Origin: Rubripirellula tenax
GTDB taxonomy: Bacteria; Planctomycetota; Planctomycetia; Pirellulales; Pirellulaceae
Direction of reading: 5' to 3'
DNA: 64,000 nt
Assembly: GCF_007860125.1 (NCBI RefSeq)
Contig: NZ_SJPW01000003.1
Location: 1,007,312 to 1,071,311, forward strand
The notes beneath the pieces are model-generated. The model searched no databases, was not told the origin of the DNA, and was given only the letters and a program-made list of their open reading frames with translations. Positions 18,663 to 25,721 of the stretch are shown piece by piece. Made by a program: the position numbers and the translations under genes. The first letter of the stretch is position 1, and every line of letters starts with the position of its first letter.

Positions 18663-19325
18663 GTGGCAAAATCGATTTGGCCTAGCGACGACCGTACTGA
18701 AACCCTGCTGGAATCCGCACGCCAGGGTGACGTCAACGCCGTCAATACACTACTTGAGCGACATCGGGCACCGATTCGTCGGTTGGTCGAAATGCGCCTG
18801 GACCGCAAGGTCCAACGCCGTGTCGACGTGAGCGACGTGGTCCAAGACGTGATGATCGAGGCCAACAATCGTTTGGAAAAGTATCTCGACGACCCCGTCA
18901 TGGCTTTTCACTTGTGGCTGCGGCAAATCGCGTGGGATCGAATCATCGACACGTACCGTCGACACCGGGTCAGCGCCAAACGGAACATGGATCGCGAACA
19001 ACCGATGTCGGTTCCGGCCGGTGCAGATCATTCGACGATGGAGCTTGCGATCCAACTTTGCGACCCCGCGCTGACGCCCGCGGCGGCGGCGACCCAGCGA
19101 GAGATTACCGGCCAGGTCGAAGCCGTGATCGAGCAGTTGCCCGATCAAGATCGCGAGATCATTTTGATGCGGCACTACGAACATTTAACGAATTTGGAAA
19201 TCGCCCAGGTCTTGAACCTGAATCCGCCCGCGGCCAGCATGCGATATCTGCGTGCCGTTCGGCGACTTCGCGAATTGTTGGAAGAACAGCAGATCAATCC
19301 TGCGGATGACGAGAGTGACGCGTGA
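18663..19325 (+). CDS. ECF-type RNA polymerase sigma factor
   Basis: 220 residues with a GTG start preceded by a good ggag ribosome site. Region 2: LLERHRAPIRRLVEMRLDRK, then VDVSDVVQDVMIEA and FHLWLRQIAWDRIIDTYRRH (the -10-binding helix and aromatic residues). Region 4: LPDQDREIILMRHYEHLTNLEIAQVLN with the helix-turn-helix, followed by AASMRYLRAVRRLREL. It belongs to the planctomycete ECF group that is typically found with a membrane Ser/Thr kinase, and here the kinase gene overlaps its stop codon. No classical anti-sigma gene is adjacent. Confidence 0.9.
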   Translation: MAKSIWPSDDRTETLLESARQGDVNAVNTLLERHRAPIRRLVEMRLDRKVQRRVDVSDVVQDVMIEANNRLEKYLDDPVMAFHLWLRQIAWDRIIDTYRRHRVSAKRNMDREQPMSVPAGADHSTMELAIQLCDPALTPAAAATQREITGQVEAVIEQLPDQDREIILMRHYEHLTNLEIAQVLNLNPPAASMRYLRAVRRLRELLEEQQINPADDESDA

Positions 19326-20956
19326 GTGATGATCGCGATCAGCGGCTAGCCGATATCTTGTCGGAAGTCACCGATGCGATCTGTCGCGGCGAGATCATCG
19401 ATATCCAGAAAGTCTACGTCGAACACCCGGATCTATCGGGCGAACTGAAGCGTTTGCTCGGCGCTGTGTTGGTGACCGACACGGCCGGCTCGGCTCGCGA
19501 CGAGGGCATCGTCGACGACTCGGCGGCATCACAGCGGTGGCGAAGTTTGCAATTGCCAACCACGGTCGGCGACTATGAACTGATCGAAGAACTCGGACGG
19601 GGTGGCATGGGTGTCGTCTTTCGCGCGCGACAAATCAGCCTCAATCGCGAAGTCGCGGTGAAGATGATCCTGCGCGGGCGGTTGGCCAGCGAATCCGACT
19701 TGAATCGTTTCATGGCGGAAGCGTCGGCCACGGCAAAGTTAGAACACAGCGGGATCGTGCCGGTCTATGAAGTCGGCGACGTCGATGGTCGACCGTTCTT
19801 CAGCATGCAGTTGGTCGACGGCGCCACGTTGGCCGAGCTGGTCGCCGACGGACCGTTGCCCCAACGGCGAGCCGCTCAGATTGTCGCCGAGATCGCCCGG
19901 GCGATCGGATTCGCACATCGCCACGGCGTGTTGCATCGCGACTTAAAGCCCAGCAATATTTTGATCACGGGCGACGGCACGGCGATGGTGACGGACTTCG
20001 GTTTGGCCAAGCAGATCACCGATAGCGACGAACTGACTCGCAGCGGAATGTTGTTGGGTACGCCTGCCTATATGTCACCCGAGCAAGCGAGCGGACGCCG
20101 CGGGTTGATGGGGCCGGCCAGCGACGTGTACAGCCTCGGTTGCGTGCTGTATTTCGCGCTGACCGGACGTCCGCCGTTCGTTGCCGAGTCGCCAATGGAG
20201 TTGGTGATGTTGGTGATCGAGCAAGAACCGGCGCCGCCGCGAGCGATTCGGCCCAATTTGGATCGCGACTTGGAAATGATCGCGATTCGGTGTCTGCAAA
20301 AACCGATTGACCTGCGATACGAGTCGGCCGATGCGCTGGCAAATGACCTGGACGCCTACCTTGCCGACGAAAAAGTGGCCGCCCGCAGCGGTCGGTTCGG
20401 CCAGGTCGTCGCACGTCTGTTTCGCGAAACCCATCATGCAGCCGTCTTAGAAAACTGGGGCATCTTGTGGATTTGGCATTCGATCGTGTTGTTGGTCGCG
20501 TGCATGTTGACATGGCAATTGGACTACAACGGCATCGAACAACGTTGGATCTATGCGGCAGTTTGGACCGTCGGTTTGGGTGCCTGGGCGACCGTGTTTT
20601 GGTCGATGCGACAACGGATGGGGCCGGTCACGTTCATCGAACGCCAAGTCGCGCACGTGTGGGGTGCCAGCATGATCGCGATCGGTTTGCTGTTCCCGCT
20701 GGAATGGTGGCTGAAGATGCCCGTGCTCAGTTTATCGCCGATGCTTGGTATCGTCAGCGCGATGGTCTTCATCGTGAAGGCGGGGATGTTCAACGGCACC
20801 TTTTACTTGCAGGCAGCGGCGCTGTTGGCAGTATCGGCCTTGATGGCGCTGCAGCCCGGGTTTGCGCACTTTTGGTTCGGATTGGTCGCCTGGGCATGCT
20901 TCTTTGTTCCGGGTTACAAGTACGCACGTCGTCGACGTTCGTATCGGGAACGATGA
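19322..20956 (+). CDS. Membrane Ser/Thr protein kinase (PknB-like) coupled to the ECF sigma factor
   Basis: 544 residues, GTG start overlapping the sigma-factor stop (GTGA). Residues 1-80 form a short helical lead. Kinase domain ~85-350: GRGGMG (92-97), VAVKMI with Lys114, HRDLKPSN, DFGLAK, GTPAYMSPEQ, and the DVYSLG helix, so all catalytic residues are present. The C-terminal ~170 residues have about five to six membrane segments (from IWHSIVLLVACMLTW onward) ending in a basic tail. The sensor part is thus embedded in the membrane with no large external domain. Likely controls the sigma factor by phosphorylation, as proposed for kinase-linked ECF groups; that is inference from coupling. Confidence 0.9.
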   Translation: MSDDRDQRLADILSEVTDAICRGEIIDIQKVYVEHPDLSGELKRLLGAVLVTDTAGSARDEGIVDDSAASQRWRSLQLPTTVGDYELIEELGRGGMGVVFRARQISLNREVAVKMILRGRLASESDLNRFMAEASATAKLEHSGIVPVYEVGDVDGRPFFSMQLVDGATLAELVADGPLPQRRAAQIVAEIARAIGFAHRHGVLHRDLKPSNILITGDGTAMVTDFGLAKQITDSDELTRSGMLLGTPAYMSPEQASGRRGLMGPASDVYSLGCVLYFALTGRPPFVAESPMELVMLVIEQEPAPPRAIRPNLDRDLEMIAIRCLQKPIDLRYESADALANDLDAYLADEKVAARSGRFGQVVARLFRETHHAAVLENWGILWIWHSIVLLVACMLTWQLDYNGIEQRWIYAAVWTVGLGAWATVFWSMRQRMGPVTFIERQVAHVWGASMIAIGLLFPLEWWLKMPVLSLSPMLGIVSAMVFIVKAGMFNGTFYLQAAALLAVSALMALQPGFAHFWFGLVAWACFFVPGYKYARRRRSYRER

Positions 20957-21072
20957 TGCGTTTGTTCGCAACGGGTCGGCCGATTTTGCGAGCCGCCGGC
21001 GCGTCAGCGGTCGGGTCTGTTGGCGCTACTTGCGTCCTTCGGCTCATTCCTAGACTTTCGCAGGCTGCTTAG

Positions 21073-21213
21073 CTGGACAGCGCTACTTTGGATTAGCCGT
21101 TTTGGCGTTAGCCACGGTTTTTGCGATAAGAACCGTGGCTAACGCCAAAACGGCTAATGCGTTCGCAAACGCCGCAAATCACGAGACAATCCATCCGAAG
21201 TGGCGCTGTCTAG
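21073..21213. repeat. Nested palindromic element with 28-bp and 21-bp stems
   Basis: Inner perfect inverted repeat: 21092-21119 pairs with 21131-21158 (28 bp) around an 11-base loop. Outer arms 21073-21093 and 21193-21213 pair over 21 positions, with three G-T (G-U in RNA) pairs. The spacer 21159-21192 holds a small hairpin (gcgtt cgca aacgc). The element lies in the 359-bp gap between convergent genes; the 116 bases before it (20957-21072) show nothing I can name. It may terminate transcription from either side. No ORF or transposase. Confidence 0.82.
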
Positions 21214-21220
21214 TTAGGAT

Positions 21221-21311
21221 CGAGCGGGAAATAATAGTCGCCTTTCGCTCCGCAAAAGTTGCGTAAAGCGTTGCTTTCGCGGAGCGAAAGACGACACTAA
21301 AAAACCGCTCG
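21221..21311. repeat. Second palindromic element with 17-bp stem
   Basis: Arms gtcgcctttcgctccgc (21237-21253) and gcggagcgaaagacgac (21279-21295) are complementary except one position; outer arms cgagcgg (21221-21227) and ccgctcg (21305-21311) extend the structure. It ends 4 bp before the stop codon of the minus-strand LamG gene, so it can act as that gene's terminator. I recall similar ctttcgcggagcgaaag palindromes in Rhodopirellula genomes. Confidence 0.75.
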
Positions 21312-21315
21312 GTCC

Positions 21316-23070
21316 TTACTCGGACTTCGAGTCGACGAACGACTCCGGTGCAACCGATCGACCGGCGGCCTTGATGTGGCTTCGCAGTTCTTTCGGCGTT
21401 AGACATCGATCGTAGATCGCGACTTCGTCAATCTGGCCGACGAAGCGACGTTCGGCTCGGGATAGATAAAGTTGGCCAATCACAATCTGCATGTTGTTTT
21501 CTAGCACGCTGGCATCGGAATGCTGCGCGGTCAAAACCCCGTCTAGCCAAACTGAAATCCGATCCCCTTTCTTGACCGCTGCAACGTGCTGCCAAACGCG
21601 AACTTGGTAGGGTCGGTCCGCGACGACGTTGCTGCCTTCAAGAACGACTCCCGATGCGGGTGTCCGATGGACAAATCGAAGGGTGTTGGGGCGAAGACCT
21701 TCTAGATCATTTTTCCAGTGCTGCGCTAGCGTTTCTAGGATCACCGAGTGAGGGTATCGCCCATCATCTTCTCGAAGCTGTTCGTGCATGCAAAGCAGTT
21801 CGCCGTGATGAAAGAGTTCCGGCTTCACCCACATTTCGATGGTGTATTCATCCAGCGGTTTGGGCGGCCAAAGGCCCGTGCTGCGAAAACCGGACGAGCT
21901 CCCCAGTCGTCCCAGTTCACACACTTGATTGTTGCCGTACTGACGCCAGCCCGGTTCACCGATCAATGCCGCGTCCATGTTCGCGGCGCTGCCCTCGTTC
22001 GCGACATGATACGGCGATTCACCGCTGAGCCCTTCAAACCGCCAGTAAACGCTCGGTTTGGACTCGCGTACGACTTGAGCGTATTGGTCACTCAACCTCA
22101 GCGGGTCAAATGCAGAGGAGCGAGCCGACACGAAGCTGGACATCGACGCTTCAAACATGACGGCAAGGTGGTCACCGTTGGGCTGAGACGAAAAGCGAAC
22201 GGCTTCGCCATCCACCAAGCAAAGTTCGCTAAAGGCCGCCATGGTAGCGGGCCTCACCAATGCACGGCCCGAGAAAACGTGCAGCTCACTTTGCATGCCG
22301 TTGGAAACCAGCCCGATCGAACTGAGGCCATCGATGGAGACTTCGCCGATCGGGCCATCGACCATCACGTTCCCGCTGCCGGTCCCAAGCGATTTCGCCG
22401 TCAGGATGCCATGACGGAGTTGGAGTTGGCCATCGGCACCAATGTAAATGCCCGCTGGCCCTTCGATTCGCACCAAGGCTTCGCCCGCGGTCCCTTCGCC
22501 GATTCTGATCTCAGCAATGCCTTCCATCAATTCCAAGTTTTCGCCCTGCTGAATGGGGTGCCCCACCGTGGGATCCGATTCAATCGAAGGGCTCCAAACA
22601 CACGCGGTCATCGAGACCAAATGTGGCGATACTGCCACCGACGCGATGTCGACGGGAGGGCGCTGAGAACGCCATTGATTTGCGGTGGACCAAGCCAACG
22701 ACGCGATCAGCAAATTGCTAGCGACCAGCGCCAACAACCACGGGTTCTTCATCCATCCAGCGAACCGGTCTTCGGGCGCGTCGCCATTTTGGCGAGCCAG
22801 CGTTGATTGCGAATCGGCACTTCGAGCAAGCGTCCGCTCTGGGGCCCTGCCCAGTGCCTCAGCGAAGACTTCCGCCATCGCCATCGAGTCTAGATTTCCA
22901 GAATCGGTAAAGGCGCCAAGTTGATCAATCAAAGCTGCAGCTTCGTGCGCCCCGCCATCCATCAGGATCAGCGAATTGAGCTGGGCAGTCTCCGTTTCAT
23001 CCAGAGATTCCGAACACGACTTGAGGATCAATGTTCGCAGGTCTAGCATTTCTTTCGTATCGATTCTCAT
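21316..23070 (-). CDS. FecR/LamG-like membrane protein coupled to an ECF sigma factor
   Basis: 584 residues from MRIDTKEMLD at 23070, whose ATG overlaps the sigma-factor stop (TGATG). Layout: a cytoplasmic helical region (~1-110) with the look of an anti-sigma domain; one membrane segment (NPWLLALVASNLLIASLAW); a FecR-like beta region (QQGENLELMEGIAEIRIGE to HVFSGRALVRP); then a concanavalin/LamG domain from YWRFEGL to DEVAIYDRCLTPKELRSHI. This pattern (sigma factor followed by FecR-LamG protein) recurs in planctomycetes. Likely transmits an envelope or carbohydrate signal to the sigma factor; inferred from order and topology. Confidence 0.8.
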   Translation of the reverse strand: MRIDTKEMLDLRTLILKSCSESLDETETAQLNSLILMDGGAHEAAALIDQLGAFTDSGNLDSMAMAEVFAEALGRAPERTLARSADSQSTLARQNGDAPEDRFAGWMKNPWLLALVASNLLIASLAWSTANQWRSQRPPVDIASVAVSPHLVSMTACVWSPSIESDPTVGHPIQQGENLELMEGIAEIRIGEGTAGEALVRIEGPAGIYIGADGQLQLRHGILTAKSLGTGSGNVMVDGPIGEVSIDGLSSIGLVSNGMQSELHVFSGRALVRPATMAAFSELCLVDGEAVRFSSQPNGDHLAVMFEASMSSFVSARSSAFDPLRLSDQYAQVVRESKPSVYWRFEGLSGESPYHVANEGSAANMDAALIGEPGWRQYGNNQVCELGRLGSSSGFRSTGLWPPKPLDEYTIEMWVKPELFHHGELLCMHEQLREDDGRYPHSVILETLAQHWKNDLEGLRPNTLRFVHRTPASGVVLEGSNVVADRPYQVRVWQHVAAVKKGDRISVWLDGVLTAQHSDASVLENNMQIVIGQLYLSRAERRFVGQIDEVAIYDRCLTPKELRSHIKAAGRSVAPESFVDSKSE

Positions 23071-23603
23071 CAGGCTTCCTCTCGCACGGACCGGTCGACA
23101 CATTTGGACAATGAACCGTGGACACGACTCAGTTCTCGGTAAATCGCATGGGACGAACGGCCAACGCGACGGGCAATCTCGCTAACGCTCACCGACTCAA
23201 AATATCTTTGGCGAATCAGGTCGTGATCCGCCGTCGACAGTTTCTTCATGCAATTTGCTAACGCCGTTCGACGCTCGCTGATTTCTGCCGAGATCGGCTC
23301 GGCAGCGAAGGCCAACTGCTCGATGGCCTCGTCGCTGAGGATCTGGATTTTGTTCTTGGATTCTCGAAGCTTCAAAAGTTCGAAGTGCGCGATCCGGCAG
23401 GCCCACGCCGTAAAGTTCCCCCCCCCATCGAACTGAGCGAACTTTTGCCATAGGACCATGCACGTTCGTTGAAACACTTCCTCCGCATCGTCATGGCGAT
23501 TCATCGCAATGACCCGCACGAAAGACATGATCTGACTTGAGTGTGCAGCCAAAAGCCGAACAAATTCGTCTTGTGAGAGTTTGTCTTCGATGATTGAGTC
23601 CAA
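23070..23603 (-). CDS. ECF-type RNA polymerase sigma factor
   Basis: 177 residues. The only usable start is TTG at 23603: the frame is closed by a stop 15 bases upstream and has no ATG before the conserved part. Region 2: FVRLLAAHSSQIMSFVRVIA, then RHDDAEEVFQRTCMVLWQKF and FTAWACRIAHFELLKLRE. Region 4: LSTADHDLIRQRYFESVSVS followed by EIARRVGRSSHAIYRELSRV. A run of nine C on the plus strand (23418-23426) encodes Gly-Gly-Gly at the start of FTAW and could slip. Coupled to the FecR/LamG protein and divergent from the DUF1559 gene. Confidence 0.87.
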   Translation of the reverse strand: MDSIIEDKLSQDEFVRLLAAHSSQIMSFVRVIAMNRHDDAEEVFQRTCMVLWQKFAQFDGGGNFTAWACRIAHFELLKLRESKNKIQILSDEAIEQLAFAAEPISAEISERRTALANCMKKLSTADHDLIRQRYFESVSVSEIARRVGRSSHAIYRELSRVHGSLSKCVDRSVREEA

Positions 23604-23875
23604 AAAGGCTCGCTGGGACTAGCACAAATATGCCAAGTTCTAGCACGATCATGACACCGTCGTGCAGAAGACAACCCAGCGGCGGCAACTTATTTCGCGC
23701 GCTTTCTGGACGGATTGTCAAAAAATGGAGATATCCAGGAAGTTTCGGAGAAAATCAGGAGTTTTAGCGCAAAAGAGCGTGACGGCGGCGGGTAAATACC
23801 CGTAGAGGTGCCACTGTGTCGGTGCGGCATCCCAAATCTCTGTCTTTTCTTTTTCGTTCGTTTCGGAGTTTTCAA
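23604..23875. promoter_or_regulatory. Divergent promoter region with 14-bp palindrome
   Basis: 272 bp between the ECF sigma-factor gene (minus) and the DUF1559 gene (plus). It contains a perfect palindrome cgggtaaatacccg at 23789-23802, a candidate operator, and the ribosome site cggag ahead of 23876. No convincing -35/-10 pair could be fixed by eye. Confidence 0.4.
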
Positions 23876-25108
23876 ATGAAGCGTAAGCAATCCGCGTTCA
23901 CGTTGGTCGAGCTTTTGGTGGTGATTGCCATCATCGGCGTTTTGGTGGGGCTATTGCTGCCCGCCGTTCAGGCCGCACGTGAAGCCGCACGCCGCATGAG
24001 CTGCAGCAACAATTTCAAGCAGCTTGGCTTGGCGATGCACAACTACCATTCGGCGTTCAAACGCCTGCCCCAGCACGGGACCGGTACCCATCCGGACCAG
24101 CCCGTTAATATCTGGATTCCGTCGAACTCGGGTAATTGGTCTGCGAACACCCACGCCAACAACATGCGATTGAGCCTGTTGGTGGGGATGTTGCCATTCA
24201 TGGAGCAGCAAGCACTTTGGGAACAAATTTCCAACCCGCTGGATAACAATGGTGGGACGCCGGCGATTTGGAACGCATTCGGTCCGACGCCTGACCAGAT
24301 CGCGTACACACCGTGGTCGACCGAAGTCACCACGCTTCGCTGCCCAAGCGACCCTGGCTTTGGTCTGCCTGCACTTGGTCGGACGAACTACGCCGCGTGT
24401 GCGGGAGATTCCACGGACTGGATTCGCGACGGTTATCACTGGGTTCGTGCGGGTCAGCCATTGCCGTATGTGGCGACGACCGGTTCGGCGGCAAACTCGA
24501 ACGCGGCGCACCGTGGCGTGTTCGTTGCCGGCCGTGGGATGAAATTCCGTGACATTCTGGATGGACTGTCCAACACCATCGCCATGGGCGAGATCTCGAC
24601 CGACCTTGGCGACCGAGACATTACGACAATGGTTACCGACGGGACCTCCAACAATCGGAATAATTTGCGGAACAACCCGTCGTGGTGTCGCGAGCAAACG
24701 GCCGGGCCGGGTGCTTTCATCGACCCACTTCGTCCGCGATTCTGGGACGCGACCACCAACGTCCGCAGCGCAGCGAGCGGACGTGGTTACCGCTGGGCCG
24801 ATTCGTTCCCACTGTTCACGATGATGACGACGATTCTGCCGCCGAACACCGAGTTGTGTTCGATGGGAAGTCTCGACCGTGACTTGGTGGCGTCAAACTC
24901 GAGCCGTCACCAAGGCGGTGCTCACGTGTTGTTGGGTGACGGAGCCGTCAAGTTCATCACCGATTCGATCGAAGCCGGCAATTCGCGGGCCCCGATGGTT
25001 CGCAACGGCTCGACAGGCACTTCATCGCCTGGATCGGCAAGCCCCTACGGTTTGTGGGGTTCGCTCGGCACACGCGCATCGAAGGAAGTGATTCAAGAAG
25101 AGCTCTAA
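23876..25108 (+). CDS. DUF1559 pseudopilin-like protein (H-X9-DG C-terminus)
   Basis: 410 residues from ATG 23876, chosen because MKRKQSAFTLVELLVVIAII is a type II/IV pilin N-terminus (short basic leader, prepilin cleavage before F, Glu at +5) and cggag lies upstream. After the helix come VQAAREAARRMSCSNNFKQL and the DUF1559 body; the end carries HQGGAHVLLGDGAVKF, matching the family's H-X9-DG signature. Planctomycete genomes encode many such proteins; they are thought to be envelope-associated pseudopilins, with functions largely unknown. Followed by a strong terminator and a small lipoprotein gene. Confidence 0.92.
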   Translation: MKRKQSAFTLVELLVVIAIIGVLVGLLLPAVQAAREAARRMSCSNNFKQLGLAMHNYHSAFKRLPQHGTGTHPDQPVNIWIPSNSGNWSANTHANNMRLSLLVGMLPFMEQQALWEQISNPLDNNGGTPAIWNAFGPTPDQIAYTPWSTEVTTLRCPSDPGFGLPALGRTNYAACAGDSTDWIRDGYHWVRAGQPLPYVATTGSAANSNAAHRGVFVAGRGMKFRDILDGLSNTIAMGEISTDLGDRDITTMVTDGTSNNRNNLRNNPSWCREQTAGPGAFIDPLRPRFWDATTNVRSAASGRGYRWADSFPLFTMMTTILPPNTELCSMGSLDRDLVASNSSRHQGGAHVLLGDGAVKFITDSIEAGNSRAPMVRNGSTGTSSPGSASPYGLWGSLGTRASKEVIQEEL

Positions 25109-25135
25109 GTTCACGATCACTTTCAAGTTGACTTC

Positions 25136-25170
25136 GACTGCCTCGGAAACGTTTCCGGGGCAGTCTTTTC
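25136..25170 (+). terminator. Rho-independent terminator after the DUF1559 gene
   Basis: Stem gactgcc / ggcagtc with an inner cggaaa / tttccg stem, followed by ttttctttttc. It starts 28 bp after the stop codon. The stem is long and the T-run is good, so termination on the plus strand is likely. Confidence 0.85.
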
Positions 25171-25213
25171 TTTTTCAACCCGAACGTTTCCACGCTTAAA
25201 AAGTATTTTTACC

Positions 25214-25402
25214 ATGCAAGCTCGCTTTCTGCTGATGGCCCTCCTGCTGACCGCCGCATTTGTCGGTTGCGGTGGCGACGCGCCAAACCGGAACGTCATG
25301 GACAACGCCGATGAAGATAAGATTGCCGAATATAATCGTATGATTCTGGACGAAGCCGATTCGTCCTCCGAAGCCGAGTCGGCTGAGAAGCCGAAAAAAT
25401 AG
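25214..25402 (+). CDS. Small lipoprotein downstream of DUF1559
   Basis: 62 residues. Signal sequence MQARFLLMALLLTAAFVGC with a lipobox-like FVGC, then a charged, Glu/Asp-rich, probably unstructured 42-residue mature part ending in EKPKK. No known domain. Small lipoproteins in this position after DUF1559 genes are common in planctomycetes in my recollection; role unknown. It has its own terminator and is separated from DUF1559 by another. Confidence 0.75.
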   Translation: MQARFLLMALLLTAAFVGCGGDAPNRNVMDNADEDKIAEYNRMILDEADSSSEAESAEKPKK

Positions 25403-25426
25403 TTTCGTCGCAAAGCCATACCGAAG

Positions 25427-25462
25427 CCCTGCGAGACGGTGAAGCGTCGCCGCAGGGTTTTT
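25427..25462 (+). terminator. Rho-independent terminator after the small lipoprotein
   Basis: Stem ccctgcg (25427-25433) / cgcaggg (25451-25457) with an inner gacg / cgtc stem, then ttttt. It begins 24 bp after the lipoprotein stop codon. Confidence 0.82.
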
Positions 25463-25521
25463 CGTTTTTCAACGAATCTGGCAAGTCGCGAGCAATCTTC
25501 TCGTTCCGCGTCTTACCAAGG

Positions 25522-25623
25522 TCAGCGGATCGCTTCCGCAACGGATCTGCGAGCGGCCTTGATGTGGCTTCGCAGTTCCCTGTTTGGCAGGCAACGGTCG
25601 TTGATCGGGAACTCGTCGAGTAG
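25522..25623 (-). pseudogene. Remnant of the 3' end of a LamG-type gene
   Basis: Read on the minus strand, 25623-25522 translates as LLDEFPINDRCLPNRELRSH followed by IKAARRSVAEAIR and a stop. This matches the last residues of the FecR/LamG protein at 21316 (DEVAIYDRCLTPKELRSHIK then AAGRSV). The frame upstream closes within about 40 bases and no start exists, so only the tail survives. It lies in the 319-bp gap before the rhamnosidase cluster; 25624-25721 shows nothing else. Confidence 0.6.
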
Positions 25624-25721
25624 GGTACGTTTGCATCGTTTGACGAATCAGATCACTTTGTGGCTGACGTGCGCGATGCGTCGGCCTCTTTTGTGTTTCC
25701 GCCCGTTGCTGGACCCATATC

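Noticed and set aside
21748..22806. A 352-codon frame antisense to the FecR/LamG gene.
   Set aside because: It is a by-product of high-GC codon bias; the minus-strand protein has domains and a coupled start.
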